A DNA stretch of 18,836 bases from CAZOJJ01 sp964580105 (lineage in GTDB: Bacteria; Bacteroidota; Rhodothermia; Rhodothermales; Rubricoccaceae), in assembly GCA_964580105.1 (NCBI GenBank), contig CAZOJJ010000053.1, positions 1 to 18,836 on the forward strand, written 5' to 3'. Position numbers and translations under genes: made by a program. The notes beneath the pieces are model-generated. The model had not been told where the DNA came from and did no database searches. It worked only from the letters and a program-made list of their open reading frames with translations. Shown piece by piece: positions 1 through 6,078 of this stretch. Positions within the stretch are counted from its first letter, which is position 1, and each line of letters opens with the position of its first letter.

Positions 1-80
1 GGCGGGAACGACTGTGCCCGTGACACGCTGGGCAGGAGCAGCAGCACGAGAACGAGAACGAGACCGAGGCGGATACACAT
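1..80 (-). CDS. N-terminus of an exported protein (partial, cut by window edge)
   Basis: An ATG at 80 reading leftwards opens a frame of 26 codons that runs off the window. The translation starts MCIRLGLVLVLVLLLLPSVS and continues RAQSFP. It has the three parts of a Sec signal peptide: a short start with one Arg, an unbroken Leu/Val core at about residues 5-16, and a likely signal peptidase I site after SRA. The family cannot be named because the mature part is outside the window. The start lies only 31 nt beyond the hairpin at 112-147, so it may be reached by read-through or by a promoter I cannot see. The frame is short, so the call rests on the signal-peptide pattern. Confidence 0.5.
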   Translation of the reverse strand, partial: MCIRLGLVLVLVLLLLPSVSRAQSFP

Positions 81-111
81 CTCAAGCGGGGACAGACGAG
101 AAGCAGAACAA

Positions 112-147
112 GTCGCCCCGCCCGAAAGAACCTTCGGACGGGGCGAC
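112..147 (-). terminator. Rho-independent terminator-like hairpin after the small T9SS gene
   Basis: Positions 112-120 (gtcgccccg) pair perfectly with 139-147 (cggggcgac). An inner stem, 122-126 with 133-137, continues it across one mismatch around a 6-nt loop. On the minus strand the stem is followed by TTGTTCTGCTTCT, a pyrimidine-rich but imperfect U tract. It begins 14 nt after the stop codon at 162, as expected for a terminator of that gene. Confidence 0.75.
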
Positions 148-161
148 CACGATGAGAGAAC

Positions 162-665
162 TCAGCGGACGACAGTGAAACGCGTCACCGACACGTGCGC
201 CGTCCCGCCGGGCGCCTGCGCCTCGGCGTCCACGACGTACACGCCCGCAGGCAAGCGGTGGGCGCCGAGCGGAAGCACCTGCCTCCCGGCCGCGAGCGCG
301 CCCTCGTGCACGACGCTCACCTCCCGGCCGAGCACGTCGTAGAGGTCGACCTCGCTCACGAGCACGAACGAAACGGCGCGGTCCGTACCGTCGGTCGGCC
401 AGTACGCCCCCTCGGCCACCCATACCTCGTCACCGCCTTGGGCCACGGCGAGGGCGTCCTGAAGGTCGGTGAAAGCGTCGGCCCACGACTGGCCGGAGTT
501 CTGACCGGTGGCATCCAGATCCACGTACCACACCGCCTGCGCCGAGGCGGGCGTGGCCAGCGCGGCGACGAGCAGGAGGAGGGCGAGGCACACGGGCAAG
601 GAAGGCGACACGAGACCAGCGAAGGATAGGCCCCGCGCGCCCCGCGCACCAGGGCACCCCGGCAT
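162..665 (-). CDS. Small secreted protein: beta-helix N-terminus joined to T9SS C-terminal domain
   Basis: This is a predicted 167-residue exported protein. Residues 1-42 form a signal peptide with core PVCLALLLLVAALA and a likely cleavage after ASA. A GTG at 611 (residue 19) would give a more usual 25-residue signal and may be the true start. Residues 45-101 (WYVDLDATGQNSGQSWADAF, then TDLQDAL and GDEVWVAEGAYWPTDGTDR) match the opening of right-handed parallel beta-helix surface proteins, normally followed by hundreds of residues. Here it passes directly at about residue 102 into VDLYDVLGREVSVV and LPAGVYVV, the pattern of Bacteroidota type IX secretion C-terminal sorting domains. It therefore looks like a large T9SS cargo that lost its middle in frame. 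It may be a functional mini-protein or a decaying remnant. It lies beyond the rplQ terminator and is probably a separate unit. Confidence 0.65.
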   Translation of the reverse strand: MPGCPGARGARGLSFAGLVSPSLPVCLALLLLVAALATPASAQAVWYVDLDATGQNSGQSWADAFTDLQDALAVAQGGDEVWVAEGAYWPTDGTDRAVSFVLVSEVDLYDVLGREVSVVHEGALAAGRQVLPLGAHRLPAGVYVVDAEAQAPGGTAHVSVTRFTVVR

Positions 666-866
666 TCCCTTCTCGCAACCCCGCCATCCTGAACTACAGC
701 GGGGGCTGGTGCCGGCACCGGACGCGGTAGCACGGTAGGGACACCATGCATGGTGTCCCTACGCCCCCCGGTACCACCGGGGAGGCGCCAGCCACGATGG
801 CAGCGCCGCCGAGGCGGGCGCGGTCATCCACCGAGGCGCCGGGCTGCTCCTCTTCCCGGACACGAA
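666..866. other. Intergenic spacer between operon terminator and small T9SS gene
   Basis: About 200 nt without a credible gene. It holds the 28-bp palindrome (735-762) and an adjacent 6-bp hairpin (766-771 with 777-782, loop tacca). Any promoter for the gene starting at 665 or 611 should lie here, but I see no convincing -33/-7 pair. The frames crossing it are GC-rich shadows with no recognisable protein. Confidence 0.5.
735..762. repeat. Perfect 28-bp palindrome (REP-like), copy 1
   Basis: The left half GTAGGGACACCATG is followed immediately by its exact reverse complement, with no loop. The centre is ATGCAT. A second element of the same length and outer sequence lies at 18744-18771 and differs by paired substitutions. 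It sits between the rplQ terminator and the small T9SS gene. A smaller hairpin (ccggggt-type stem, 766-771 with 777-782) is directly adjacent. Confidence 0.85.
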
Positions 867-899
867 GAAGGCCCCGCTCCAGAACGGAACGGGGCCTTC
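867..899 (-). terminator. Rho-independent terminator of the S10-spc-alpha superoperon
   Basis: Positions 867-876 (gaaggccccg) pair perfectly with 890-899 (cggggccttc), giving a 10-bp stem. The loop can extend it with tcc/gga (878-880 with 886-888). The minus-strand sequence after the stem is TTCGTGTCC, a weak U tract. The hairpin lies 22 nt past the rplQ stop at 922 and no further ribosomal gene follows, so it most likely ends the long transcript. Confidence 0.8.
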
Positions 900-921
900 G
901 GTTTCGGAAGAACCGATGGGC

Positions 922-1932
922 TCAGCCGCGGTGCTGGCTGCGGCCCCGGTTCTCGGTGTCGGCCTCGGGCGGCGGCTCGCCGGTGCCGGGCGCCGCTCCC
1001 TGCTCCGCGTCACCGTGCTCGGCGGCGTCGGGCGTGGAGGGCACCTGCGGGTTGCCGGTGGCCTCGGGCTCGGCGGCGTCGCCGGCTTCGGCCTGCGGAT
1101 CCTCGGGCGACGGCTCGACGGGTGCGGGCATGTCTTCCAGAACCGCCGCCGCGTCGGCCTCGGAGGCGTCGTGGGCCGTGGCGCCCTCGGCCTTGAGGCG
1201 CTCGACGAGCTCGGCGTGGCCGTCCCAGTCGCCGGCGGCGGCGAGGCGAGCCTGGGCGGCCCACGTCTCCTCGTTGGCGTTGGCGTCGCCCGAGCCGCTG
1301 CCCTCGTTGATGGCGGCGCGGACCGCATCGAGGTCGGCCTCGGCGAGCTGGGCGTACGTCGTGATGCCGGCGCCGCGTAGGGCCTCGGCGAAGACGGGGC
1401 CGATGCCCCACAGCTTCGTCAGGTCGTCCTGCGCCGCCGCCGAGGCGGGGGCGGCCTTCGGCGCCTCGGCCTTGGGCGTCGCCTTGGGCGCGGCCTTGGG
1501 CGTCGCGGGCCGCGCCGACGAGCGGCGACCGCGCCGGGTCTTCTTCTTCGTGCCGCCGCCCTCGGGCTTGACGTCGTTGAAGTCGACCAGCTCGATGACG
1601 GCCATCTCGGCGGCGTCGCCGGCACGCTGGCCGAGCTTGACGACGCGCGTGTAGCCGCCCGGGCGGTCGCCGACGGCCTCGGCGACCTCGCCGAAGAGGG
1701 CCTTCACGGCCTCCTTGTCCTGGAGGCGGCGGAAGGCCTGGCGGCGGCTCGCGGTGGAGTCGTCCTTGGCGCGGTTGATGATGGGCTCGACGAAGCCGCG
1801 CAGCGCCTTCGCCTTGGCGAGGGTCGTCGTGATCCGCTTGTGCGTGATCAGCGCCGACGACATCGAGGCCAGGGTCGCCTTGCGGTGCGCGTGGGTGCGC
1901 CCGAGCTTCTTGACTTTGTTTCCGTGTCGCAT
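922..1932 (-). CDS. rplQ: 50S ribosomal protein L17 with long helix-hairpin-helix extension
   Basis: Residues 1-121 are a normal L17 (MRHGNKVKKLGRTHAHRKAT at the start, ending near ELVDFND), a 50S protein close to the tunnel exit. Bacterial L17 usually has about 115-200 residues; this one has 336. Residues 122-166 are a basic, Lys/Ala/Pro-rich linker. Residues 168-249 contain DDLTKLWGIGPVFAEALRGA, then GITTYAQLAEAD, then TWAAQARLAAAGDWDGHAEL. This is the layout of the helix-hairpin-helix (H3TH, 'flap endonuclease-like') module found as an add-on in various bacterial proteins, including some ribosomal proteins. Residues 250-336 are an acidic Ala/Glu/Pro tail. The start at 1932 is chosen because MRHGNK is the conserved L17 N-terminus; an upstream in-frame ATG at 1989 would add 19 unconserved residues. 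It is the last gene of the operon. The role of the extension is unknown. Confidence 0.95.
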   Translation of the reverse strand: MRHGNKVKKLGRTHAHRKATLASMSSALITHKRITTTLAKAKALRGFVEPIINRAKDDSTASRRQAFRRLQDKEAVKALFGEVAEAVGDRPGGYTRVVKLGQRAGDAAEMAVIELVDFNDVKPEGGGTKKKTRRGRRSSARPATPKAAPKATPKAEAPKAAPASAAAQDDLTKLWGIGPVFAEALRGAGITTYAQLAEADLDAVRAAINEGSGSGDANANEETWAAQARLAAAGDWDGHAELVERLKAEGATAHDASEADAAAVLEDMPAPVEPSPEDPQAEAGDAAEPEATGNPQVPSTPDAAEHGDAEQGAAPGTGEPPPEADTENRGRSQHRG

Positions 1933-1954
1933 AACTGTAGGGGTCAGAAGGCTA

Positions 1955-2001
1955 GAAGGGTCAAAGGTTCGAACGTTCGCACATTCCAACCTTCAACCTT
2001 C
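1955..2001. repeat. Imperfect inverted repeat in rpoA-rplQ spacer (GAAGGTT words)
   Basis: The arm at 1955-1969 (gaagggtcaaaggtt) is nearly complementary to 1988-2001 (aaccttcaaccttc). Inside it lies a perfect 10-bp palindrome, cgaacgttcg, at 1970-1979. It fills most of the 78-nt spacer and is less GC-rich than the flanking genes. It could form a hairpin in the mRNA between the two cistrons. Confidence 0.6.
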
Positions 2002-2010
2002 CAACCCGTC

Positions 2011-2991
2011 TCAGGCGGGCTCTTCGATGTACTTGCCGACGTCCATGCCGAAGCGGAGGCCGCGCTCCTCGAGCACCTGCACGAGCTCCATGAGGCTCTT
2101 GCGCCCGAAGTTGCGGAACTTCAGCATCTCGCTCTCCTCGCGGCGGACGAGGTCGCCGATGGTCTTGATGCTCGCGGCGCGGAGGCAGTTCTGCGCGCGC
2201 ACCGAGAGGTCGAGGTCGTCGACCGACTGGTTGAGCATCTGACGGACGCGCTGGACCTCGGCGTCCACCTCCTTCTCCTCCTCCGTCGTCTCCGCCTCGG
2301 TCTCGACCTCGACGAAGAGGGCGATGTGGTCGCGGAGGATGGCGGCGGCGTTGGTGAGCGCCTCCTCGGGCGTGAGCGACCCGTCCGTCTCGATCTCGAC
2401 GGTCAGCCGCTCGTAGTCAATCTTCTGACCGACCCGCGTGGGCTGGACGTGGTAGCGGACGTTGAGGATGGGCGTGAAGATGGAGTCGATGGCGATGACG
2501 CCGATGGGGTCGTCGGGGCGCTTGTTCTCGTCGGCCGGGACGTAGCCGCGGCCCTGCCCGATGCGGAGATCGACGCGGAGTTCGGCGTCTTCCGCGAGCG
2601 TGGCGATGTGGTGGTCCGGGTTGAGGATCTCGAAGTCGCTCGTGGCGTCGGCGAGGTCCTTCGCGGTCCAGGTGCCGGGGCCTTCGAGGTGGAGCGAGAT
2701 CATGCCCTCGTCCTCCTCGCCCGCCTTGAAGCGGACGCCCTTGAGGTTGAGGATGATGTCGGTGACGTCCTCGGTGACGCCCGGGATGGTGGAGAACTCG
2801 TGCTGGACCCCGTCGATCTTGATGGCCGTGATGGCCGTGCCGCCGAGGGAGGAGAGCAGCACGCGGCGGAAGGCGTTGCCGATGGTGACGCCGAAGCCGC
2901 GCTCGAGCGGCTGGACGACGAAGCGCCCGTAGGTGTCGTTCATCTCCTCGACCTGGACGCCCTCGGGCATCTGGAGCTGAGTCGTGGGCAT
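2011..2991 (-). CDS. rpoA: DNA-directed RNA polymerase subunit alpha
   Basis: A full-length 326-residue alpha subunit. The N-terminal domain (about residues 1-235) carries the dimerisation and assembly motif GNAFRRVLLSSLGGTAITAI at residues 38-57. An acidic linker (TEAETTEEEKEVDAE) leads to the C-terminal domain from about residue 252. This contains LDLSVRAQNCLRAASIKTIG and FRNFGRKSL. Arg265 and Asn268, in LSVRAQNCL, fall at the same positions as the E. coli residues that contact UP-element DNA and activators. The ATG at 2991 begins MPTTQLQMPEGVQVEE and is preceded by CCCGAACCCC, with no ribosome-binding motif. It lies between rpsD and rplQ, the standard alpha-operon position. Confidence 0.98.
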   Translation of the reverse strand: MPTTQLQMPEGVQVEEMNDTYGRFVVQPLERGFGVTIGNAFRRVLLSSLGGTAITAIKIDGVQHEFSTIPGVTEDVTDIILNLKGVRFKAGEEDEGMISLHLEGPGTWTAKDLADATSDFEILNPDHHIATLAEDAELRVDLRIGQGRGYVPADENKRPDDPIGVIAIDSIFTPILNVRYHVQPTRVGQKIDYERLTVEIETDGSLTPEEALTNAAAILRDHIALFVEVETEAETTEEEKEVDAEVQRVRQMLNQSVDDLDLSVRAQNCLRAASIKTIGDLVRREESEMLKFRNFGRKSLMELVQVLEERGLRFGMDVGKYIEEPA

Positions 2992-3073
2992 GGGGTTCGG
3001 GCTCTGGTCTGTTCGCAGGGAGCGGAGCGGGGGGCGACGGACGCCGTCTGGGGCCGCCGCCGGGCGGGCCGGA

Positions 3074-3676
3074 CTACTTCGAGTACAGCTCGACGATGAG
3101 CTGCTCGCGGATGTTCTCCGGGATGTCCTCGCGCTCCGGGAAGTCGAGGAACTTGCCGACGAGGCGGTCGCGGTCGACCTCCAGGTGGGGGAACGAACGG
3201 CGGTTCCGGGCCACGGCGTCCTTGATGGCTTCGAGGTTCTTGCTCTTGGGCCGGATCTCGACGACGTCGCCCGGGGCGAGCTGGTGGCTCGGGATGTCCG
3301 AGACGCGGTCGTTGACCATCACGTGGCCGTGGTTGACCAGCTGGCGGGCCTGGCGGCGCGTCCGCGCGAAGCCGAGGCGGTAGACGACGTTGTCGAGGCG
3401 GGCCTCGAGGAACTTGAGGAGGTTCTCGCCGGTGACGCCCTTCTTGCGGGACGCCTTCTCGAAGAGGTTCTTGAACTGCCGCTCCAGCAGGCCGTAGGTG
3501 TACTTCGCCTTCTGCTTCTCCTTGAGCTGGATGGCGTACTCGCTCTCCTTCCGGCGGCGGGCGTTGCCGTGCTGGCCGGGGCCGTAGGGTTTGCGCTCGA
3601 GCGACTTGGAGGGGCCGAAGATCGGTTCCCCGAATCGCCGCGCGAGCTTCTGCTTGGGTCCGCGGTAACGGGCCAT
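3074..3676 (-). CDS. rpsD: 30S ribosomal protein S4
   Basis: This 200-residue protein initiates 30S assembly by binding the 5' domain of 16S rRNA, and helps shape the mRNA entry channel. It starts MARYRGPKQKLARRFGEPIF and has the S4 RNA-binding domain at about residues 90-150 (FLEARLDNVVYRLGFARTRR, QARQLVNHGHVMVNDRV). It ends ENIREQLIVELYSK. The N-terminal region has no cysteines, so this is the zinc-free (C-minus) form. In many bacteria S4 is the autoregulator of the alpha operon; I saw no recognisable S4 target here. Confidence 0.98.
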   Translation of the reverse strand: MARYRGPKQKLARRFGEPIFGPSKSLERKPYGPGQHGNARRRKESEYAIQLKEKQKAKYTYGLLERQFKNLFEKASRKKGVTGENLLKFLEARLDNVVYRLGFARTRRQARQLVNHGHVMVNDRVSDIPSHQLAPGDVVEIRPKSKNLEAIKDAVARNRRSFPHLEVDRDRLVGKFLDFPEREDIPENIREQLIVELYSK

Positions 3677-3802
3677 GGTGCGTACTCGTGTGTCGTGGGT
3701 AGGGACAGACGTGAGGCGCGCCCTCTAGACGCGCTCAGCCGGATTTATAGCCGGGGCGCTGCCGGAACGAGCGGCGGGCCGCACGGAGGCGGCCCGGCTC
3801 GC
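3677..3802 (-). other. rpsK-rpsD spacer with strong hairpin and AT-rich box
   Basis: The 126-nt spacer begins, just after the rpsK stop, with a strong stem. Positions 3775-3782 pair with 3789-3796 (cgggccgc/gcggcccg, loop acggag), and after a 2-nt bulge 3768-3772 pair with 3797-3801. No U run follows, so a classical terminator is unlikely. Further on lies TATAAAT (minus strand, inside ccggatttatagccgg, about 3739-3754), the only AT-rich stretch. It could be part of an internal promoter, but no partner box is clear. Confidence 0.4.
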
Positions 3803-4192
3803 TCAGACGCGGCGGCGCTTCGGCGGCCGGCAGCCGTTGTGGGGGATCGGCGTGACGTCGCGGATGGTGAGAATCTCGAGGCCGGCGTTGGCGAGGGCGC
3901 GCACGGCGCCTTCGCGGCCCGACCCCGGGCCCTTGACGTACACGTCGACCCGGCGGAGGCCGAGGTCGTAGGCCTCCTTGGCCGCCTCGGCGGCGGCCAC
4001 CTGGGCCGCGTACGGCGTGTTCTTCCGCGACCCCTTGAAGCCCATCTTGCCGGAGGAGCTCCACGAGATCGTGTTGCCGTACGAGTCGGTGATCGTGATC
4101 AGGACGTTGTTGAACGTGGCCTTGACGTAGGCGGCGCCGTTCGACTCGACCTGGATTTTCTTGCGCGTCGCGCGCTTCTGCTGCTTGGCCAT
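3803..4192 (-). CDS. rpsK: 30S ribosomal protein S11
   Basis: This 129-residue protein of the 30S platform lines the E site with S7 and contacts mRNA near the exit. It shows the family core YVKATFNNVLITITDSYGNT and SSGKMGFKGSRKNTPYAAQ. The conserved end VKGPGSGREGAVRALANAGL is followed by ITIRDVTPIPHNGCRPPKRRRV-type residues (residues about 107-129), which is full length. The start MAKQQKRATRKK is normal and is preceded by GCCACGCCTC, without a Shine-Dalgarno motif. Confidence 0.98.
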   Translation of the reverse strand: MAKQQKRATRKKIQVESNGAAYVKATFNNVLITITDSYGNTISWSSSGKMGFKGSRKNTPYAAQVAAAEAAKEAYDLGLRRVDVYVKGPGSGREGAVRALANAGLEILTIRDVTPIPHNGCRPPKRRRV

Positions 4193-4305
4193 GAGGCGTG
4201 GCTACGGTGAGGTCGTGGAGCGGAAGCCCGGGCTTCAGGGGTAGGCCCATCGAGAGGCGAGGGGCGGCCTGCCGGCACGGGCCTCTGGGGGAGCGAAGGC
4301 CGGCA

Positions 4306-4686
4306 CTACTTGCGCGGCGCCTTCTTCTTCCCGGCGACGGTCTTCTTCCGGCCCTTGCGGGTGCGGGCGTTGGTCTTCGTGCGCTGGCCGCGGACGGGCA
4401 GCCCCCGGCGGTGACGCAGCCCACGGTAGCAGCCGATGTCCATCAGCCGCTTGATGTTGAGCTGGATCTCCGTGCGGAGCTGGCCCTCTACGAGGTAGTT
4501 GTCCTCGACGAGCGCGCGGAGCTTCCGCGTCTCGTCTTCGGACCAGCTGTCCGGGTGCGAGTTCGGGTCGAGGCCGGCGCGCTCGAGGATCTCGTTGGCG
4601 CGGCTCCGGCCGATCCCGTAGATGCTCGTCAGCGCGACTTCCGCCCGCTTGTTGCCGGGGACGTCGACTCCTGCAATACGAGGCAT
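4306..4686 (-). CDS. rpsM: 30S ribosomal protein S13
   Basis: This 126-residue head protein of the 30S contacts the P-site tRNA and forms inter-subunit bridges with 23S rRNA and L5. It begins MPRIAGVDVPGNKRAEVALT, followed by the helix-turn-helix SIYGIGRSRANEIL. The signature RGLRHRRGLPVRGQRTKTNA is followed by the basic C-terminal tail (RKGRKKTVAGKKKAPRK) that reaches the decoding region. It follows rpmJ and precedes rpsK, the standard start of the alpha block. Confidence 0.98.
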   Translation of the reverse strand: MPRIAGVDVPGNKRAEVALTSIYGIGRSRANEILERAGLDPNSHPDSWSEDETRKLRALVEDNYLVEGQLRTEIQLNIKRLMDIGCYRGLRHRRGLPVRGQRTKTNARTRKGRKKTVAGKKKAPRK

Positions 4687-4705
4687 GGTGTGAGGGTTGG
4701 ATTTG

Positions 4706-4764
4706 GGATGGCTGATGAACGGTGGTTGAAGGACGTTCCATCAACCCTCCTCCATCGAACATCC
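4706..4764. repeat. Imperfect inverted repeat in rpmJ-rpsM spacer
   Basis: The arm at 4706-4729 (ggatg...gatga...ggttga) pairs imperfectly with 4741-4764 (tcaacc...ccatc...catcc) around an 11-nt loop. The inner six base pairs (4724-4729 with 4741-4746) are perfect. The element fills most of the spacer and uses the same GATGG-like words as the spacers around rplN. Confidence 0.5.
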
Positions 4765-4772
4765 GCCGTGGG

Positions 4773-4889
4773 TTACCCCTGGCGCTGCTTGTGCTTGGGG
4801 TTCTTCTTGTTGATGACGTAGATGCGCCCCTTTCGACGGACGATCTTGTCGTCGGCAGAGCGCTTCTTGACGCTGGCGCGGACTTTCAT
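4773..4889 (-). CDS. rpmJ: 50S ribosomal protein L36
   Basis: This 38-residue protein is the smallest protein of the large subunit. It starts MKVRASVKKRSADDKIVRRK and ends KNPKHKQRQG, the conserved terminus. The usual zinc ligands (three Cys and one His) are not conserved: the positions after KVRASVKK read RSADDK and no cysteine is present, so this is the zinc-free form. The start at 4889 is chosen over an upstream in-frame ATG at 4955 because MKVRAS is the invariant N-terminus. It lies between infA and rpsM. Confidence 0.95.
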   Translation of the reverse strand: MKVRASVKKRSADDKIVRRKGRIYVINKKNPKHKQRQG

Positions 4890-4972
4890 GGTGCTGGCCG
4901 GTTGTCGGTGGTCCGTTGAAAGGGCGTATCCGTCGAGTAGCGAATTGCTGAGCAACGGACAACAAACCAGGT

Positions 4973-5191
4973 TTACTTGTAGCGGTAGACGATCCGGCCC
5001 TTCGAGAGGTCGTACGGCGAGAGCTCGACGGTCACCTTGTCGCCGGGCAGGATCTTGATGTAGTACATGCGCATCTTGCCCGAGAGCAGCCCGAGGATCT
5101 CGTGGCCGTTCTCGAGCTTGACGCGGAACTGGGCGTTGGGCAGGGCTTCGAGCACCTCGCCGTCCTGCCGGATCGCGGGTTGCTTAGCCAT
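4973..5191 (-). CDS. infA: Translation initiation factor IF-1
   Basis: A 72-residue single S1/OB-fold protein that binds the 30S A site during initiation and supports IF-2 and IF-3. It has the family features NAQFRVKLENGHEILGLLSG, KMRMYYIKILPGDKVTVELS and the end PYDLSKGRIVYRYK. Its ATG overlaps the 3' end of map by 8 nt (ATGGCTAA), which implies translational coupling in the absence of a ribosome-binding site. Confidence 0.98.
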   Translation of the reverse strand: MAKQPAIRQDGEVLEALPNAQFRVKLENGHEILGLLSGKMRMYYIKILPGDKVTVELSPYDLSKGRIVYRYK

Positions 5192-6071
5192 GCACGGTCT
5201 CCGTGAGGCGGGTCAGACGAGCGGCGGCGCCCTCGGCGGAGGCGGCGGAGGCGGGCTCGGCCGAGCCCGGCACCCAGACGCCGCGCGCGCGGAGCACGGC
5301 CTCGATGGCATCGTAGGAGGAGAGCACCTCGGCGGTGCCGCGGCGCACCACGACCATGTGCTCGAAGTGCGCGCTGGGCTGGCCGTCGGCGGTGCGCACG
5401 GTCCAGCCGTCCGCGTCCACCGTCACCTGGGCCGTCCCCCGGTTGATCATCGGCTCGATGCACAGGGTCATGCCCTCTTTGAGGCGCTTGCCCTGGCCGC
5501 GCCGCCCGACGTTCGGCACCTGCGGCTCCTCGTGGAGACGCCGCCCGATCCCGTGCCCGACGAGGTCGCGGACGACACCGTAGCCGCGTGCCTCGCAGTA
5601 GCGCTGCACCGCGTACCCGATGTCGCCCACGCGCTTGCCGACGACCGCCTGACTAATGCCCTCGTAGAGCGATTGTTTCGTGGTGTTTAGGAGGGCGCGC
5701 GTCTCCGCCGAGACTTCGCCCACCGGAAAGGTGTAAGCGAAGTCGCCGAAGTAGCCGTCGAGCTCGACGCCGCAGTCCACCGTCACGACCTCGCCCTCCC
5801 GGAGCGGCCGGTCGCTCGGAAACCCGTGCACGACCACGTCGCCGACGGAGATGCAGAGCGAGGCCGGGAAGACCTCGTTCCCGAAGCGGTAGCCCTTGAA
5901 CGCGGGGCGCGCCCCGGCGTCGAGGATCATCGCCTCGGCCACGCGGTCGAGGTCGACGGTCTCGACGCCCGGCCCGACGCGCTGCGCCATCTCCGCCAGC
6001 ACGGCGCCGACGAGCCCCGCCGCCCGGCGGAGCCCCTCTACGTCGTGCGGGGTTTTGATCGAGATGGCCAT
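5184..6071 (-). CDS. map: Methionine aminopeptidase, type I
   Basis: A 295-residue metalloenzyme that removes the initiator Met from new proteins whose second residue is small. All metal ligands are visible: D99 (TVDCG), D110 (FGDFAYTFP), H173 (LVGHGIGRRLH), E206 (CIEPMIN) and E237 (HFEHMVV). The substrate-binding H82 (VVHGFPS) and H180 are also present. The catalytic domain spans about residues 5-255. The last 25 or so residues (PGSAEPASAASAEGAAARLT and on) are an unconserved tail that makes it longer than the roughly 250-265 residues usual for type Ia enzymes. The start lies 7 nt after the secY stop and the end overlaps infA, so the three genes are tightly linked. Confidence 0.97.
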   Translation of the reverse strand: MAISIKTPHDVEGLRRAAGLVGAVLAEMAQRVGPGVETVDLDRVAEAMILDAGARPAFKGYRFGNEVFPASLCISVGDVVVHGFPSDRPLREGEVVTVDCGVELDGYFGDFAYTFPVGEVSAETRALLNTTKQSLYEGISQAVVGKRVGDIGYAVQRYCEARGYGVVRDLVGHGIGRRLHEEPQVPNVGRRGQGKRLKEGMTLCIEPMINRGTAQVTVDADGWTVRTADGQPSAHFEHMVVVRRGTAEVLSSYDAIEAVLRARGVWVPGSAEPASAASAEGAAARLTRLTETVHG

Positions 6072-6078
6072 GGGACGC

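Noticed and set aside
195..629. 144-codon plus-strand frame opposite the small T9SS gene
   Set aside because: The minus-strand frame has a signal peptide and a sorting domain; the plus-strand frame has neither and is His/Arg/Gly-rich noise.
746..1654. 302-codon plus-strand frame opposite the L17 extension
   Set aside because: Ser/Ala-rich antisense shadow crossing the operon terminator and palindrome. The minus-strand L17 frame is continuous with a conserved N-terminus.
3698..3709. Third copy of the GTAGGG palindrome (gtagggacagac) upstream of rpsD
   Set aside because: Only the first nine or so bases match the half-site and no complementary half follows, so chance or a decayed copy cannot be told apart.
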